NCBI GenBank assembly: GCA_038893495.1
Contig: JAWARJ010000001.1
Location: forward strand, 1,787,824 to 1,851,823
From: Thermoproteus sp.
Lineage (GTDB): Archaea > Thermoproteota > Thermoprotei > Thermoproteales > Thermoproteaceae
Direction of reading: 5' to 3'
Length of the DNA stretch: 64,000 nucleotides
The translations under genes were made by a program, and so were the position numbers. Shown here piece after piece: positions 16,127 through 23,317 of the stretch; the first letter of the stretch is position 1; every line of letters starts with the position of its first letter. Under the pieces are notes generated by a model, which was not told the origin of the DNA, did not search any database, and saw only the letters and a list, made by a program, of their open reading frames with translations.

Positions 16127-16945
16127 ATGGCCGGTGGCGCTTTGGCTGAATATTTATTATCACTACTGAATTCCGACGTGCTCGGGAGGCTTGAATCCAT
16201 AGCGGCGAAGGCCTCTTGGCTGTTGTGGAGCAAGTTCAAAGATGGGCGGGGCCTCGAGGTGGTTGGAAGACACGGCGACGACGTGACTAGAGCCATAGAC
16301 GCCGAGATTGAGGAGTATATATACTCGGCCTTGAGGGGCTCCTTCGAGGGCGGCGTCTTGATAGCCGAAGAGGGCGGCACTTACAGGTGGGGAGACGAGC
16401 GCTATGTCTTCGTCTTGGACCCCCTCGACGGATCTCTAAACTACGCCCTGGGCATACCCGTCTTTACTATTTCCCTAGCCGCGGGGACCTACCGTACGGG
16501 CACTCTTGACGACTTGACATATGCGGTCCTCGCGGTCCCGCCTAAAGGCGATATATATATCCTAGGTCCCGGCTCGGGGCCTTTGAGAAACGGCGTGCCG
16601 ATTAGAAGGCGCGACGTCGGAGCCAACGTGGCGTTTGTGGCCATAGGTGACTTTGTACCGCCTCAAGTTTTTTCCCGCATATCTTCAATGGGCCTCAAGG
16701 GCAGGAGCCTCGGCTGTTCCAGCTACGAGCTCCTCCTCACAGGCCTAGGCATGGCGGCCGGCTTCGCCGACTTGAGAGGCAAGTTGAGGATGCTCGACAT
16801 AGCCGCCTCCTTGCTTATAGGCAAGGCCCTCGGCATGAGTTACATCATATATGGAGATTACTCCCTAGACGCGAAGGGGATATCTTTATTGGCAGGCACG
16901 AAGGAGTTCATAGATGGGCTCAGAGGCGTTGGAGGAGGGAGCTAG
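16127..16945 (+). CDS. Inositol monophosphatase/FBPase family protein
   Basis: 272 aa from ATG 16127. Metal-site motifs: VLIAEEGG (Glu), VFVLDPLDGSLNYALG (the DPxDGS signature) and MLDIAAS near the C-terminus (WDxAA-type). The family hydrolyses inositol-1-phosphate, fructose-1,6-bisphosphate or NADP-type phosphates with Mg. A separate bifunctional FBP aldolase/phosphatase lies at 62.3 kb, so gluconeogenesis is covered, and this one may serve inositol-lipid synthesis. The last 32 nt overlap the next gene, showing an operon. Confidence 0.88.
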   Translation: MAGGALAEYLLSLLNSDVLGRLESIAAKASWLLWSKFKDGRGLEVVGRHGDDVTRAIDAEIEEYIYSALRGSFEGGVLIAEEGGTYRWGDERYVFVLDPLDGSLNYALGIPVFTISLAAGTYRTGTLDDLTYAVLAVPPKGDIYILGPGSGPLRNGVPIRRRDVGANVAFVAIGDFVPPQVFSRISSMGLKGRSLGCSSYELLLTGLGMAAGFADLRGKLRMLDIAASLLIGKALGMSYIIYGDYSLDAKGISLLAGTKEFIDGLRGVGGGS

Positions 16946-17306
16946 GCGCTTCCTGCTGGACCTCTCGGGAGCCCTCGGCGTTAGGCTCTCCAAGATACTC
17001 GACCTATACTTCTCCGTAGAGCCCAAGAGGGCGAGGATCTTGGAAATAGTGGAGGAGGGCGGTAAGGTTGTCGGAATCCGTATGGCCGTCCAGTCTAGCT
17101 CCAGGAAGGGAGTGTGGCACTATGTATCGGTGGGGCCCTACGGCGCCAAGTGCACCTGCGAGGCGAACACCATAAAGGGCCTTATATGCAGACATATAGT
17201 CATAGCGCTGATCACCTGGAACATGGTTTCCCTCATAAAGACCGGACAGAGCGTCGACGTGAATTCGCTAGGTTGGCTTAAAAAACGTCACGAAGACTCA
17301 GCATAG
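16914..17306 (+). CDS. SWIM zinc-finger protein
   Basis: 130 aa. The zinc motif is CTCEANTIKGLICRH (CxC...CxH), defining a SWIM domain at about residues 79-95, preceded by the usual beta strands WHYVSVGPYGAKC. SWIM domains bind DNA or protein partners; in archaea they occur in stand-alone small proteins of unknown role. ATG 16914 overlaps the phosphatase gene by 32 nt; a TTG at 16929 is an alternative start. No catalytic domain is fused to it. Confidence 0.85.
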   Translation: MGSEALEEGARRFLLDLSGALGVRLSKILDLYFSVEPKRARILEIVEEGGKVVGIRMAVQSSSRKGVWHYVSVGPYGAKCTCEANTIKGLICRHIVIALITWNMVSLIKTGQSVDVNSLGWLKKRHEDSA

Positions 17307-17606
17307 GCCTACCCTTTAGCGCCTATCTGCAGGTTCGAAGAGGTACGGAATATCCCTTATCGCCGCGGACTGCGCGGAGTCTCGCGCCTGTAGCCAGCCA
17401 TTCAGCTATATTTAAGGCCATTGGCCCGATATAGCTACATCCCACACCTATATACCTCATACCTACATTGAGGCTCTGTTTGGTCTTGCGGCTCACCAAA
17501 TAAGTAAACCTCAAAATATATAGAATAGGATATAATCTCTGTATATGTCCAGCTATATATTTCTCCCTACCCAGATAGCGCATGAAGATGCGATAGGAGG
17601 TTTTGG
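17307..17606. other. 300-bp gene-less region
   Basis: No protein-like frame is seen. On the minus strand a TATA-like GCCTTAAATATAGC (about 17407-17420) stands alone, and a GC-rich segment that could fold follows at leaderless distance (about 17370-17395, arms GCGCG and CGCGC). The hairpin CGCAT-CTTC-ATGCG (minus strand, 17578-17591) lies in the 3' trailer of tRNA-Leu(TAG). I cannot assign a gene. Confidence 0.4.
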
Positions 17607-17691
17607 TGCGGGGGGTGGGATTTGAACCCACGCAGGCCTACGCCACAGGGACCTAAACCCTGCCCCTTTGACCTGGCTCGGGCACCCCCGC
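17607..17691 (-). tRNA. tRNA-Leu(TAG)
   Basis: 85 nt, no intron. Acceptor GCGGGGG/CCCCCGC, discriminator A and the same D-, variable and T-arms as the other leucine tRNAs. The anticodon loop is TTTAGGT, anticodon TAG. CCA is not encoded. The 5' flank, including its promoter, and the 3' trailer resemble those of tRNA-Leu(CAG) at 31658, which suggests duplication of a whole transcription unit. Confidence 0.95.
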
Positions 17692-17712
17692 CCGTCACCA
17701 CATACCTATTCG

Positions 17713-17724
17713 CTTAAAAGCTTT
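17713..17724 (-). promoter_or_regulatory. BRE/TATA of tRNA-Leu(TAG)
   Basis: On the minus strand the element reads AAAGCTTTTAAG and is centred about 26 bp before the mature 5' end at 17691. The same AAAGCTTTTA core precedes tRNA-Leu(CAG), and AAAGCTTAAAAAT precedes the tRNA-Gly 3' half. Confidence 0.6.
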
Positions 17725-17763
17725 ACTTGCGGCTACTCGATGCCGTATAAGCAACCGGCGGAG

Positions 17764-18204
17764 CTATTGAGGCCTCTCGAGCCGTAGGTTTAGTTTCTTC
17801 AGGTGGGACAGCACTAGGTCTATATAGCGTTCGACTTCCTCCTCTGAGATGCCCTTCTCCCTAAGCTCGGCCTTAATGATCTGCATGACGACCTCGTATT
17901 TCTTGTACTCTTCGTTTAGTTTACGCCAAGGTATTCCTCTCAATGCCTCGCCGAGTTTCTGGTCTACGGGCAGGAGCCCTCGTGCCATTAAGAACGACAA
18001 TATGGGGTACCCCACGTATCCTCTATACATAGTGCCGTTGTCGTCGCTGTAGGCTGTACGTCTGCCGACGTCCACGTGCACTCTATATATTCTGCTCCCG
18101 TCGGAGGAGACGACTTCAGCGTCTTTATCGCTCAAGAGTTTCACCCTGCCGTCTGCCAGAGCCGATAGGGCCTCCAGCACCTTTATCCTTGGGGGTAGCC
18201 GCAT
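17764..18204 (-). CDS. Conserved hypothetical protein downstream of Sec61 beta
   Basis: 146 aa. A helical N-terminus, a beta region around residues 20-60 (SSDGSRIYRVHVDVGRRTAYS) and two long helices at the C-terminus (KLNEEYKKYEVVMQIIKAELREKG, VERYIDLVLSHLKKLNLRLERP); no catalytic or metal motif. Its ATG overlaps the stop of the Sec61 beta gene by one base, so it is translated from the same mRNA. Function unknown. Confidence 0.7.
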   Translation of the reverse strand: MRLPPRIKVLEALSALADGRVKLLSDKDAEVVSSDGSRIYRVHVDVGRRTAYSDDNGTMYRGYVGYPILSFLMARGLLPVDQKLGEALRGIPWRKLNEEYKKYEVVMQIIKAELREKGISEEEVERYIDLVLSHLKKLNLRLERPQ

Positions 18205-18374
18205 TAAACTCTCAAGAGGGTGAGGACGATGACTATCCCCATTATGACGAAAGAGGCTATCACGACGGCCTTAGGGCTGAGCTTTATCTTCTCGATTTCG
18301 CCCTCCCTGCTGAAATTCAACAAGCCGGCGGCCGTGAACAAATTGAGGTTCTCGCCCCTCCTCCTTCTAGCCAT
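18204..18374 (-). CDS. Preprotein translocase subunit Sec61 beta (SecG)
   Basis: 56 aa from ATG 18374, 26 bp after a TATA element (GTTTAAATATC); a longer open frame upstream includes that promoter and is not translated. The sequence starts MARRRRGENLNLFTAAGLLNF and ends in one transmembrane helix (VVIASFVIMGIVIVLTLL), exactly the archaeal Sec61 beta plan. It is the small tail-anchored subunit of the SecYE translocon in the cytoplasmic membrane. The upstream in-frame extension should be disregarded. Confidence 0.92.
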   Translation of the reverse strand: MARRRRGENLNLFTAAGLLNFSREGEIEKIKLSPKAVVIASFVIMGIVIVLTLLRV

Positions 18375-18422
18375 AAGAGCAGTAGGGCCTTGATATTTAA
18401 ACCTGTTCCCCCTCCAAGGCCT

Positions 18423-19280
18423 GTGAGGATATTCGACAACCACGCCCACGCCAACGAGAAGACAGGCCTAGGCGTGGAGGAAGTGGTCAAACGGTTCAAG
18501 AGGGCTGGAGGTTCCGGCATAATCTTCGTGGCGCTCCTCACGTGGTCCATAGGGGGCGCTCCCGGCGACAAGGACTGGGTAGTGAGACTCTATGAGCACA
18601 CAGTCAGAAACGCCGAGGTTGCCAGGGCGTTAGGCCTCATCTCGGGCGCCGTTGTCGGAGTCCATCCGGCGGAATGTATGTCGTTGTTGGACGCCGGCTG
18701 GAGCGAGGCGGAGGTCCTACGCTTTATGGAGTGGACCGTCGACCTAGCTGCCCGCTATGTGGTGGAGGGCAAGGCGGTGGGGTTTGGCGAGTACGGCAGG
18801 CCGCATTGGGACGTAGACCCCGCCAAGGTCGAGCTCTGTAATAGGGTGATAGAATACGTAATGGCTAGAGCCCGCGACGTAGGGGCCGTGGTCCATCTAC
18901 ACCTAGAGCGTAGGGGGGAGGCTACGGTGAGGAGTATAGCCGAAATCGCCCGCAGGGCCAACGCGAGGCCCGGCTCTGTGGTGATGCATCACATAGAGCC
19001 CCGCGCGGCCGCCTTGGCGAGAGAACTAGGCCTCATGCCGTCTATACCTATAGGCCGCAAGGGCGAGTTCGAAGAGGCCCTCGCCCTCAAGCCCATATAC
19101 CTAATAGAGAGCGACTATATTGACGACAGCAAGAGGCCCGGCGCCGTGATACCCCCGTGGACTTTAGCCAATAAGGTGAAGAGGGCCGTCGAGTCCGGTC
19201 TTATCTCAGAGGCCTATGTGGACGCGCTCTTTAAGAACGCAGAGGCCACATACGTGGCGCTATTTCATAAATTTGTGTAA
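18423..19280 (+). CDS. TatD-related metal-dependent hydrolase
   Basis: 285 aa from GTG 18423, placed about 26 bp after the palindromic element GATATTTAAAC shared with the divergent Sec61 beta gene. Motifs: VRIFDNHAHANEK (HxH metal site at the N-terminus), GVHPAECM, FGEYGRPHW (Glu ligand), VVHLHLER (His), MHHIEP and LIESDYIDD (Asp). This is the archaeal TatD-like branch of the amidohydrolase superfamily (COG1099), possibly a nuclease or amidohydrolase. The upstream open frame through the Sec61 beta gene is not coding. Confidence 0.85.
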   Translation: MRIFDNHAHANEKTGLGVEEVVKRFKRAGGSGIIFVALLTWSIGGAPGDKDWVVRLYEHTVRNAEVARALGLISGAVVGVHPAECMSLLDAGWSEAEVLRFMEWTVDLAARYVVEGKAVGFGEYGRPHWDVDPAKVELCNRVIEYVMARARDVGAVVHLHLERRGEATVRSIAEIARRANARPGSVVMHHIEPRAAALARELGLMPSIPIGRKGEFEEALALKPIYLIESDYIDDSKRPGAVIPPWTLANKVKRAVESGLISEAYVDALFKNAEATYVALFHKFV

Positions 19281-19312
19281 TAACGTCCATTTAGCATTAC
19301 ATATAATTATAC

Positions 19313-19906
19313 ATGAGCAGGAGGGATAGGGTAAACATAGCGGTGTCTATAGAAGTGGCCCAGAGGTTAGCAAAGGCGTCGGAGTCCACCGGCATGACTC
19401 AATACGCTCTCGCCAACGACATTATGTCGTTAGGTCTAGACCTATTGGAGGAGGGCTATAACCTACAGCAAATGCGGAATCTAGCCAGGTTCTGGAGGGT
19501 ATGTCTAGACATAGAGGCCGTGCCTGTCCCTGCATCTCTGCTGGACAAATTGATAACTAGGCTTTATTCGGAACATAGCGATTTGTTTAAAGAACTGTGG
19601 TGCGAGGCTGGGAGGACCCTCGCCGCGTACTTCAAGGCCACATCTACGTCTGGAGTGAAGGAGGCAGTACAGTTGATGCAATACCTAGGCAAGATACTGC
19701 CAGCCAAGAGGTTCGAGGCCAGACAGGAAGACGGCGTAGTGACGTTCAGCGTGGTCGGAGTGGGCTACAGTAGGGAAACCATAGAGGTAAACGCCGCGGC
19801 CGTGCGTTGTTTCTTCGAGTCGCTGGGGTACAAGGTAGCCGAGGTCGATATAGAGTCGGGCGTCCTATACGTAAGGGCGGCCCCCTCAACGTCTCAACTC
19901 GCGTAG
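19313..19906 (+). CDS. Ribbon-helix-helix-like protein, unknown
   Basis: 197 aa. Residues 1-45 (RDRVNIAVSIEVAQRLAKA...TGMTQYALANDIMSLGLDLLEEG) have the strand-helix-helix order of ribbon-helix-helix DNA-binding domains. The middle is helical, and the last 65 residues (VVTFSVVGVGYSRETIEVNAAAVRCFFESLGYKV) look like a small alpha/beta sensor or dimerisation domain. It may be a transcription regulator. Upstream bases ATATAATTAT provide an AT-rich promoter. It overlaps the convergent aminotransferase gene by 21 nt. Confidence 0.7.
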   Translation: MSRRDRVNIAVSIEVAQRLAKASESTGMTQYALANDIMSLGLDLLEEGYNLQQMRNLARFWRVCLDIEAVPVPASLLDKLITRLYSEHSDLFKELWCEAGRTLAAYFKATSTSGVKEAVQLMQYLGKILPAKRFEARQEDGVVTFSVVGVGYSRETIEVNAAAVRCFFESLGYKVAEVDIESGVLYVRAAPSTSQLA

Positions 19907-21103
19907 CACCTTTATGAACGCCTTGGCGGTATCCACGGCGTCTTCCACGGCCAGATTGGGCAGGACCAATAGGGATACTACCCTCTCGGCGGCCCACTCG
20001 GCGTTAGGCAACGGGGAATATTGAACCTTCTTGCCGTAGAAGGGACAGGCCCAGGGACAGCCACGCCCATGCCCCTCCATTTTTTGGAACAATGGAGTTC
20101 TGTATAGAGGGACCGGATATGCCACCGACACATTGCCTATGCCCTCCTTCCTCAACGCCTCTATGACGAAGTCCCGCGGTTTGCTCAACCTCTCCGTCGA
20201 GAGGAGGATCTGTACTAGGTGCCAGCTGTGTTTAACGTGGGACCTTGGCCTCACTACAGACAAAAGCCCCTCGCCCTCCAGAGGCGCCAGCCCATCTAAA
20301 AGAGCCTTTACATATTCCTCTCTGGCTCTCTGAAACTCATCGAACCTTTTAAGCTCATAGTACAACAAGAGGCCTTGTAGCTCCGTCATCCTGTAGTTGT
20401 AACCCAACAGTTCGTACCAATATTTGTCGGTCTCTCCGTGGGCTCTAATCAGCCGTGCCCTCTCTGCATACGCGGCCACGTTTGTGGCTACGGCGCCGCC
20501 CTCCCCGCCGGTTATGTGTTTAGTAGCGTAGAAGCTAAACGCCGATATATGGCCCAAAGAGCCGACTTTCCTGCCTCTATATTCGGCCCCTAGGGCCTGG
20601 GCCACGTCCTCGATTACATATAGGCCGTGCCGCTCGGCGAGCTTCATAAAGGCGTCCATCTCGGCGGGGTAGCCGGCTAGGTGGACCACTAATACCGCCT
20701 TGGTCCTATCGGTGATCTTCTCCTCGACCGAGGCGGGATCTAGATTGAGGGACTCTCTATCTATGTCGGCGAATATGGGCACGGCGTTTGCGTGGAGGAC
20801 CGCCGTGGCGCTAGCGGCGAACGTGAAGGGAGTAGTTATTACCTCATCGCCGGGGCCGACTCCTACCGCCTTTAACGCGGTGTGGAGCGCCGTCGTGCCA
20901 CTAGTGACGGCGTAGGCGTACTTCACGCCGAGGAAGGCGGCCAGCTCCGCCTCGAACGCTTTGACCCACTTGCCGTGAGTAGACACAAGAGCGCCAGACT
21001 TGAGGACCTCCTCTATCTCCTTGAGAAGCTCGGGCGAGTAGACGACGGGCTTCGCGACGATGGGCTTCTCCCGGACTGGCTTGCCGCCATATATCGCAAG
21101 CAT
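19886..21103 (-). CDS. DegT/DnrJ/EryC1 family PLP aminotransferase
   Basis: 405 aa from ATG 21103, 25 bp after the TATA element AGTTATAAAG. Family motifs: TSGTTALHTALKAVGVGPGDEV (PLP phosphate), IEDVAQALGAEYRGRKVGSLG (Asp), SFYATKHITGGEGGAV (catalytic Lys) and YNYRMTELQG. Such enzymes aminate keto-sugars or, as in AHBA synthases, other ketones. Without sugar genes nearby the substrate is unclear; nucleotide-sugar amination for surface glycans is the usual role. Monocistronic. Confidence 0.92.
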   Translation of the reverse strand: MLAIYGGKPVREKPIVAKPVVYSPELLKEIEEVLKSGALVSTHGKWVKAFEAELAAFLGVKYAYAVTSGTTALHTALKAVGVGPGDEVITTPFTFAASATAVLHANAVPIFADIDRESLNLDPASVEEKITDRTKAVLVVHLAGYPAEMDAFMKLAERHGLYVIEDVAQALGAEYRGRKVGSLGHISAFSFYATKHITGGEGGAVATNVAAYAERARLIRAHGETDKYWYELLGYNYRMTELQGLLLYYELKRFDEFQRAREEYVKALLDGLAPLEGEGLLSVVRPRSHVKHSWHLVQILLSTERLSKPRDFVIEALRKEGIGNVSVAYPVPLYRTPLFQKMEGHGRGCPWACPFYGKKVQYSPLPNAEWAAERVVSLLVLPNLAVEDAVDTAKAFIKVLRELRR

Positions 21104-21215
21104 AATCGGAAATCCGACCGTCTTTATAACTGTCGGCCTCTATGCGGCGCCACAACCCTCCTGCCCACGTTCGCCCTAAGGCAGATCCGTAAGGCAGAAA
21201 GGCGTGCCTCCAGCC

Positions 21216-21620
21216 CTACTGTTGTTGGGCTAACTGTTGTTCTATATATTGCTGTACTATGTCGTAGCCATATATGGCCTTAAACATCTCACGTCCCTCT
21301 GGCGTCATCTGCGTGGGGTCCCACGGCCTCTCGAAGTCTACGTCCACCTCGACCTCCTTTGCCTCGGGGACTACCGACTGGACCGCAAGGCCCACCTCGT
21401 TGGCCAGACTGCCGGAGACGGGGCAGCCGACCGCCGTCAGCGTCATGACGATCTTCAAGACGCCGTCCTCGCCGAGAGTGATCTCTCTAATTAGGCCCAA
21501 ATCGTATACGTTAATCGGGATCTCCGGATCGTATATATTGCGAAGTACTTCCACCAGCTGTTTGACTTTGTCCGGAGGCAAATTGGTCTTAAAGGCCACG
21601 CCGTTTTCGCCGAGCTCCAT
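21216..21620 (-). CDS. MIP18-family (DUF59) Fe-S assembly factor
   Basis: 134 aa. The core DPEIPINVYDLGLIREI, the TLTAVGCPVSGSLANEV segment with the conserved Cys, and DFERPWDPTQMTPEGREMF match PaaD/SufT/Fam96-type proteins. They help load Fe-S clusters onto target enzymes in the cytosol. The Gln-rich C-terminus (QQYIEQQLAQQQ) is unusual. Its start region is close to that of the divergent flavin reductase, with a TATA element between them. Confidence 0.88.
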   Translation of the reverse strand: MELGENGVAFKTNLPPDKVKQLVEVLRNIYDPEIPINVYDLGLIREITLGEDGVLKIVMTLTAVGCPVSGSLANEVGLAVQSVVPEAKEVEVDVDFERPWDPTQMTPEGREMFKAIYGYDIVQQYIEQQLAQQQ

Positions 21621-21668
21621 GGCACAATATTCGTTTCATCTTTATTTAGTTGTGCCCCCTAAAGCCGC

Positions 21669-22223
21669 ATGTACGTCGAGTACCGCGGGACGTTCTACAG
21701 GCCCCTACACCCGAGGCCCACCGTCATAGTGGTCTCGCGGTGTCCTGACGGGAAGATCAACGCGATGCCCGCCAGTTGGAACACGCCGGCGTCCGAAGAG
21801 CCGCCGACGATAGTGGTGGCGGTGGATAGGTCCTCCTATACCTACCAATGCCTAGAGCATTCGGGCGAGGCGACGATTAACGTGGCGCCTATAGACATGG
21901 CCGACCTGGCCTACGCCTTGGGGTCCGTCAGCGGGAGGGACGTGGACAAAGCCAAGGCCTTCGGCCTTAAGTTTGTCGACAGCGACCTAATCGGCACGCC
22001 GGGCCTAGAGGGGTCTATAGCCATCTACGAGACCAAGGTTAAGGGGAAGCTAGACGTAGGCGAGGTGAGACTCTACGTCTTCGAGGTGTTGAAGGTCAAA
22101 GTGAGGGAGGGCCTTGTGGACGAATGGGGCCCACTCCTGGATCAGACCAACTTATTGTTGCATGGGGCGGGCCGGGCCTTCTATAGAGTGGACCCGAAAA
22201 AGATATGGGCCAAAAAGCGCTGA
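21669..22223 (+). CDS. Flavin reductase-like FMN-binding protein
   Basis: 184 aa from ATG 21669, 26 bp after TATTTAG. The split-barrel flavin reductase family shows PTVIVVSRCPDGKINAMPASWNTPASEEPP, then SYTYQCLEHSGEATINV. These proteins bind FMN and reduce it, or act as flavoredoxins. The partner is unknown. It is followed by a short inverted repeat and the tRNA-Val locus. Confidence 0.88.
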   Translation: MYVEYRGTFYRPLHPRPTVIVVSRCPDGKINAMPASWNTPASEEPPTIVVAVDRSSYTYQCLEHSGEATINVAPIDMADLAYALGSVSGRDVDKAKAFGLKFVDSDLIGTPGLEGSIAIYETKVKGKLDVGEVRLYVFEVLKVKVREGLVDEWGPLLDQTNLLLHGAGRAFYRVDPKKIWAKKR

Positions 22224-22397
22224 CGGCCCCTTGGAGACAAACGCCTTTTAGGGCCCGCGCGTCAACGCTTTTAGGCGACTCATAGAGGTCCTGTTGAGGC
22301 GATCTAAGTCAAGAGCCTCGTTGTCCTCAACAGAAGGCCGAATGGGCCCGCCGGGATTTGAACCCGGGATCTCCCGCGCGTCAGGCGGGCCTTCGGG

Positions 22398-22523
22398 AAG
22401 CCGTGGCGCCCCGTTTGTGCTCCGAACGGCCGCTATTTAAGTCTTTCCGCCTTGATAGGAAACGCGACGGATCGCCACAGATAACAGGAAGATCAAGGGG
22501 ACGGGCCCGGGGCGCCACGGCTT
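22398..22523. repeat. 15-bp inverted repeat flanking the insert of tRNA-Val
   Basis: AAGCCGTGGCGCCCC at 22398-22412 is exactly complementary to 22509-22523. It brings the two tRNA halves together. A second, weaker pair CCTTGAT/ATCAAGG lies inside. Similar GC-rich complementary arms join the halves of split tRNAs in Nanoarchaeum. Confidence 0.85.
22433..22443 (-). promoter_or_regulatory. TATA element inside the tRNA-Val insert
   Basis: The minus-strand sequence GACTTAAATAG lies in an otherwise GC-rich insert. Spacing of 26 bp to 22411 would start a transcript exactly at the 15-nt arm that pairs with the trailer of the 5' half, and 21 bases before exon 2. Confidence 0.5.
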
Positions 22524-22589
22524 TCTATCCTACCGCTAGACTACGGGCCCCTCTTATGCTAGAAAGGCTTTCCCTTAAAAATTTTCTCT

Positions 22590-23276
22590 CTACGGCTGGT
22601 ATTGATAGCAGACGTGGCCGTCGCAGTTCACCTGTTTGATCACGCCGTTTTTCTTCAACCGCTCCAGGGCCTCTCTGAAGTAGAGGAACCTCTCCTCCAG
22701 GAGCTCGTTGCCGTACCACTCGACGAACTTCTCGACTATTTTGTCGAGAGTCCAGAGGGCCTCTTTCTCCTCTCGCATCATCCTGACTATAAAGCTCGAC
22801 ATGTCCTCGAGGGCCGTCCAGGGGTATTGGTACCAATACCAGTCCTTGACCTCTATGGCGTAATAGTCCGGTATGTACTTAGTTGTGCTGGTAATCACTT
22901 GCAAAGCGGCGGTCTTGACCGACTTCGGCTTGCAACACTTCTCCACGACCTCTTTGGCCAGTAAGACGCTGTCGCCGGTGTCCACTATGTCGTCCATAAC
23001 CAACACGTTCTTGCCCGATAGGTCTACGGAGAGCCCGTACTTCACATACGCCTTTTCGGCCACCTGAGCCGCGCCGGGCCAATGGACCACCTGCACGCTG
23101 AGGAGGTCTTGTACCCCCAAGAAGTCGCAGAGGAGCCTGGCCGGCACGTAGCCGCCTCTAGCTATCGCGACGACTACGTCGGGCGTCCACCCACTTGACT
23201 TTATGTTGTCGGCCAGCCTCCTGGCCCAAGCCACTATCTCCTCCCATTTGACCACCTTTACCGGTACCTTCGGCAC
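22590..23276 (-). CDS. Purine-type phosphoribosyltransferase
   Basis: 228 aa from GTG 23276, about 24 bp after a TATA element (TATATAAAAGG). The PRPP loop is VLVMDDIVDTGDSVLLAKEV near residue 90; the N-terminal part has VVVAIARGGYVPARLLCDFLG, as in xanthine-guanine and hypoxanthine phosphoribosyltransferases. The extended C-terminal 80 residues are predicted helical and end in a Cys-containing YxCDGHVCYQYQP tail not needed for the reaction. It should salvage purine bases in the cytosol; base preference unclear. Confidence 0.88.
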   Translation of the reverse strand: MPKVPVKVVKWEEIVAWARRLADNIKSSGWTPDVVVAIARGGYVPARLLCDFLGVQDLLSVQVVHWPGAAQVAEKAYVKYGLSVDLSGKNVLVMDDIVDTGDSVLLAKEVVEKCCKPKSVKTAALQVITSTTKYIPDYYAIEVKDWYWYQYPWTALEDMSSFIVRMMREEKEALWTLDKIVEKFVEWYGNELLEERFLYFREALERLKKNGVIKQVNCDGHVCYQYQP

Positions 23277-23317
23277 TTAGCTTTTAGACACCCCGGCCTT
23301 TTATATATTGTCTCGAC

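Larger units (their letters stand above)
22343..22550 (-). tRNA. tRNA-Val(GAC), split or interrupted by 136 nt with an internal promoter
   Basis: Exon 1 (22550 to about 22527) gives acceptor GGGCCCG and D-arm GTCT-AGCGGTA-GGAT. Exon 2 (about 22390 to 22343) gives G26, anticodon stem CCCGC/GCGGG with loop CTGACGC (anticodon GAC), T-arm CCGGG-TTCAAAT-CCCGG, acceptor CGGGCCC and discriminator A. The 136-nt insert sits near position 25/26; exact splice sites may shift by a base or two because I found no perfect bulge-helix-bulge. The insert ends form a 15-bp perfect duplex (22509-22523 with 22398-22412). A TATA element CTTAAATAG on the minus strand (22433-22443) is 26 bp before 22411, the first base of the second arm. 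Exon 1 has its own TATA at 22574-22585. This fits two trans-spliced halves in tandem, or one gene with a large structured intron. Confidence 0.85.

Noticed and set aside
16097-16149. TTGATGA followed by CTGA 46 nt later, a possible C/D sRNA at the start of the IMPase gene
   Set aside because: The C box has T for R, the C' and D' boxes are poor, the D box lies inside well-supported coding sequence, and no TATA element is correctly spaced.
22591-22836. Long open frames antisense to the phosphoribosyltransferase and similar shadows elsewhere
   Set aside because: GC-rich codon structure creates long antisense frames throughout; none has a promoter or family motif.
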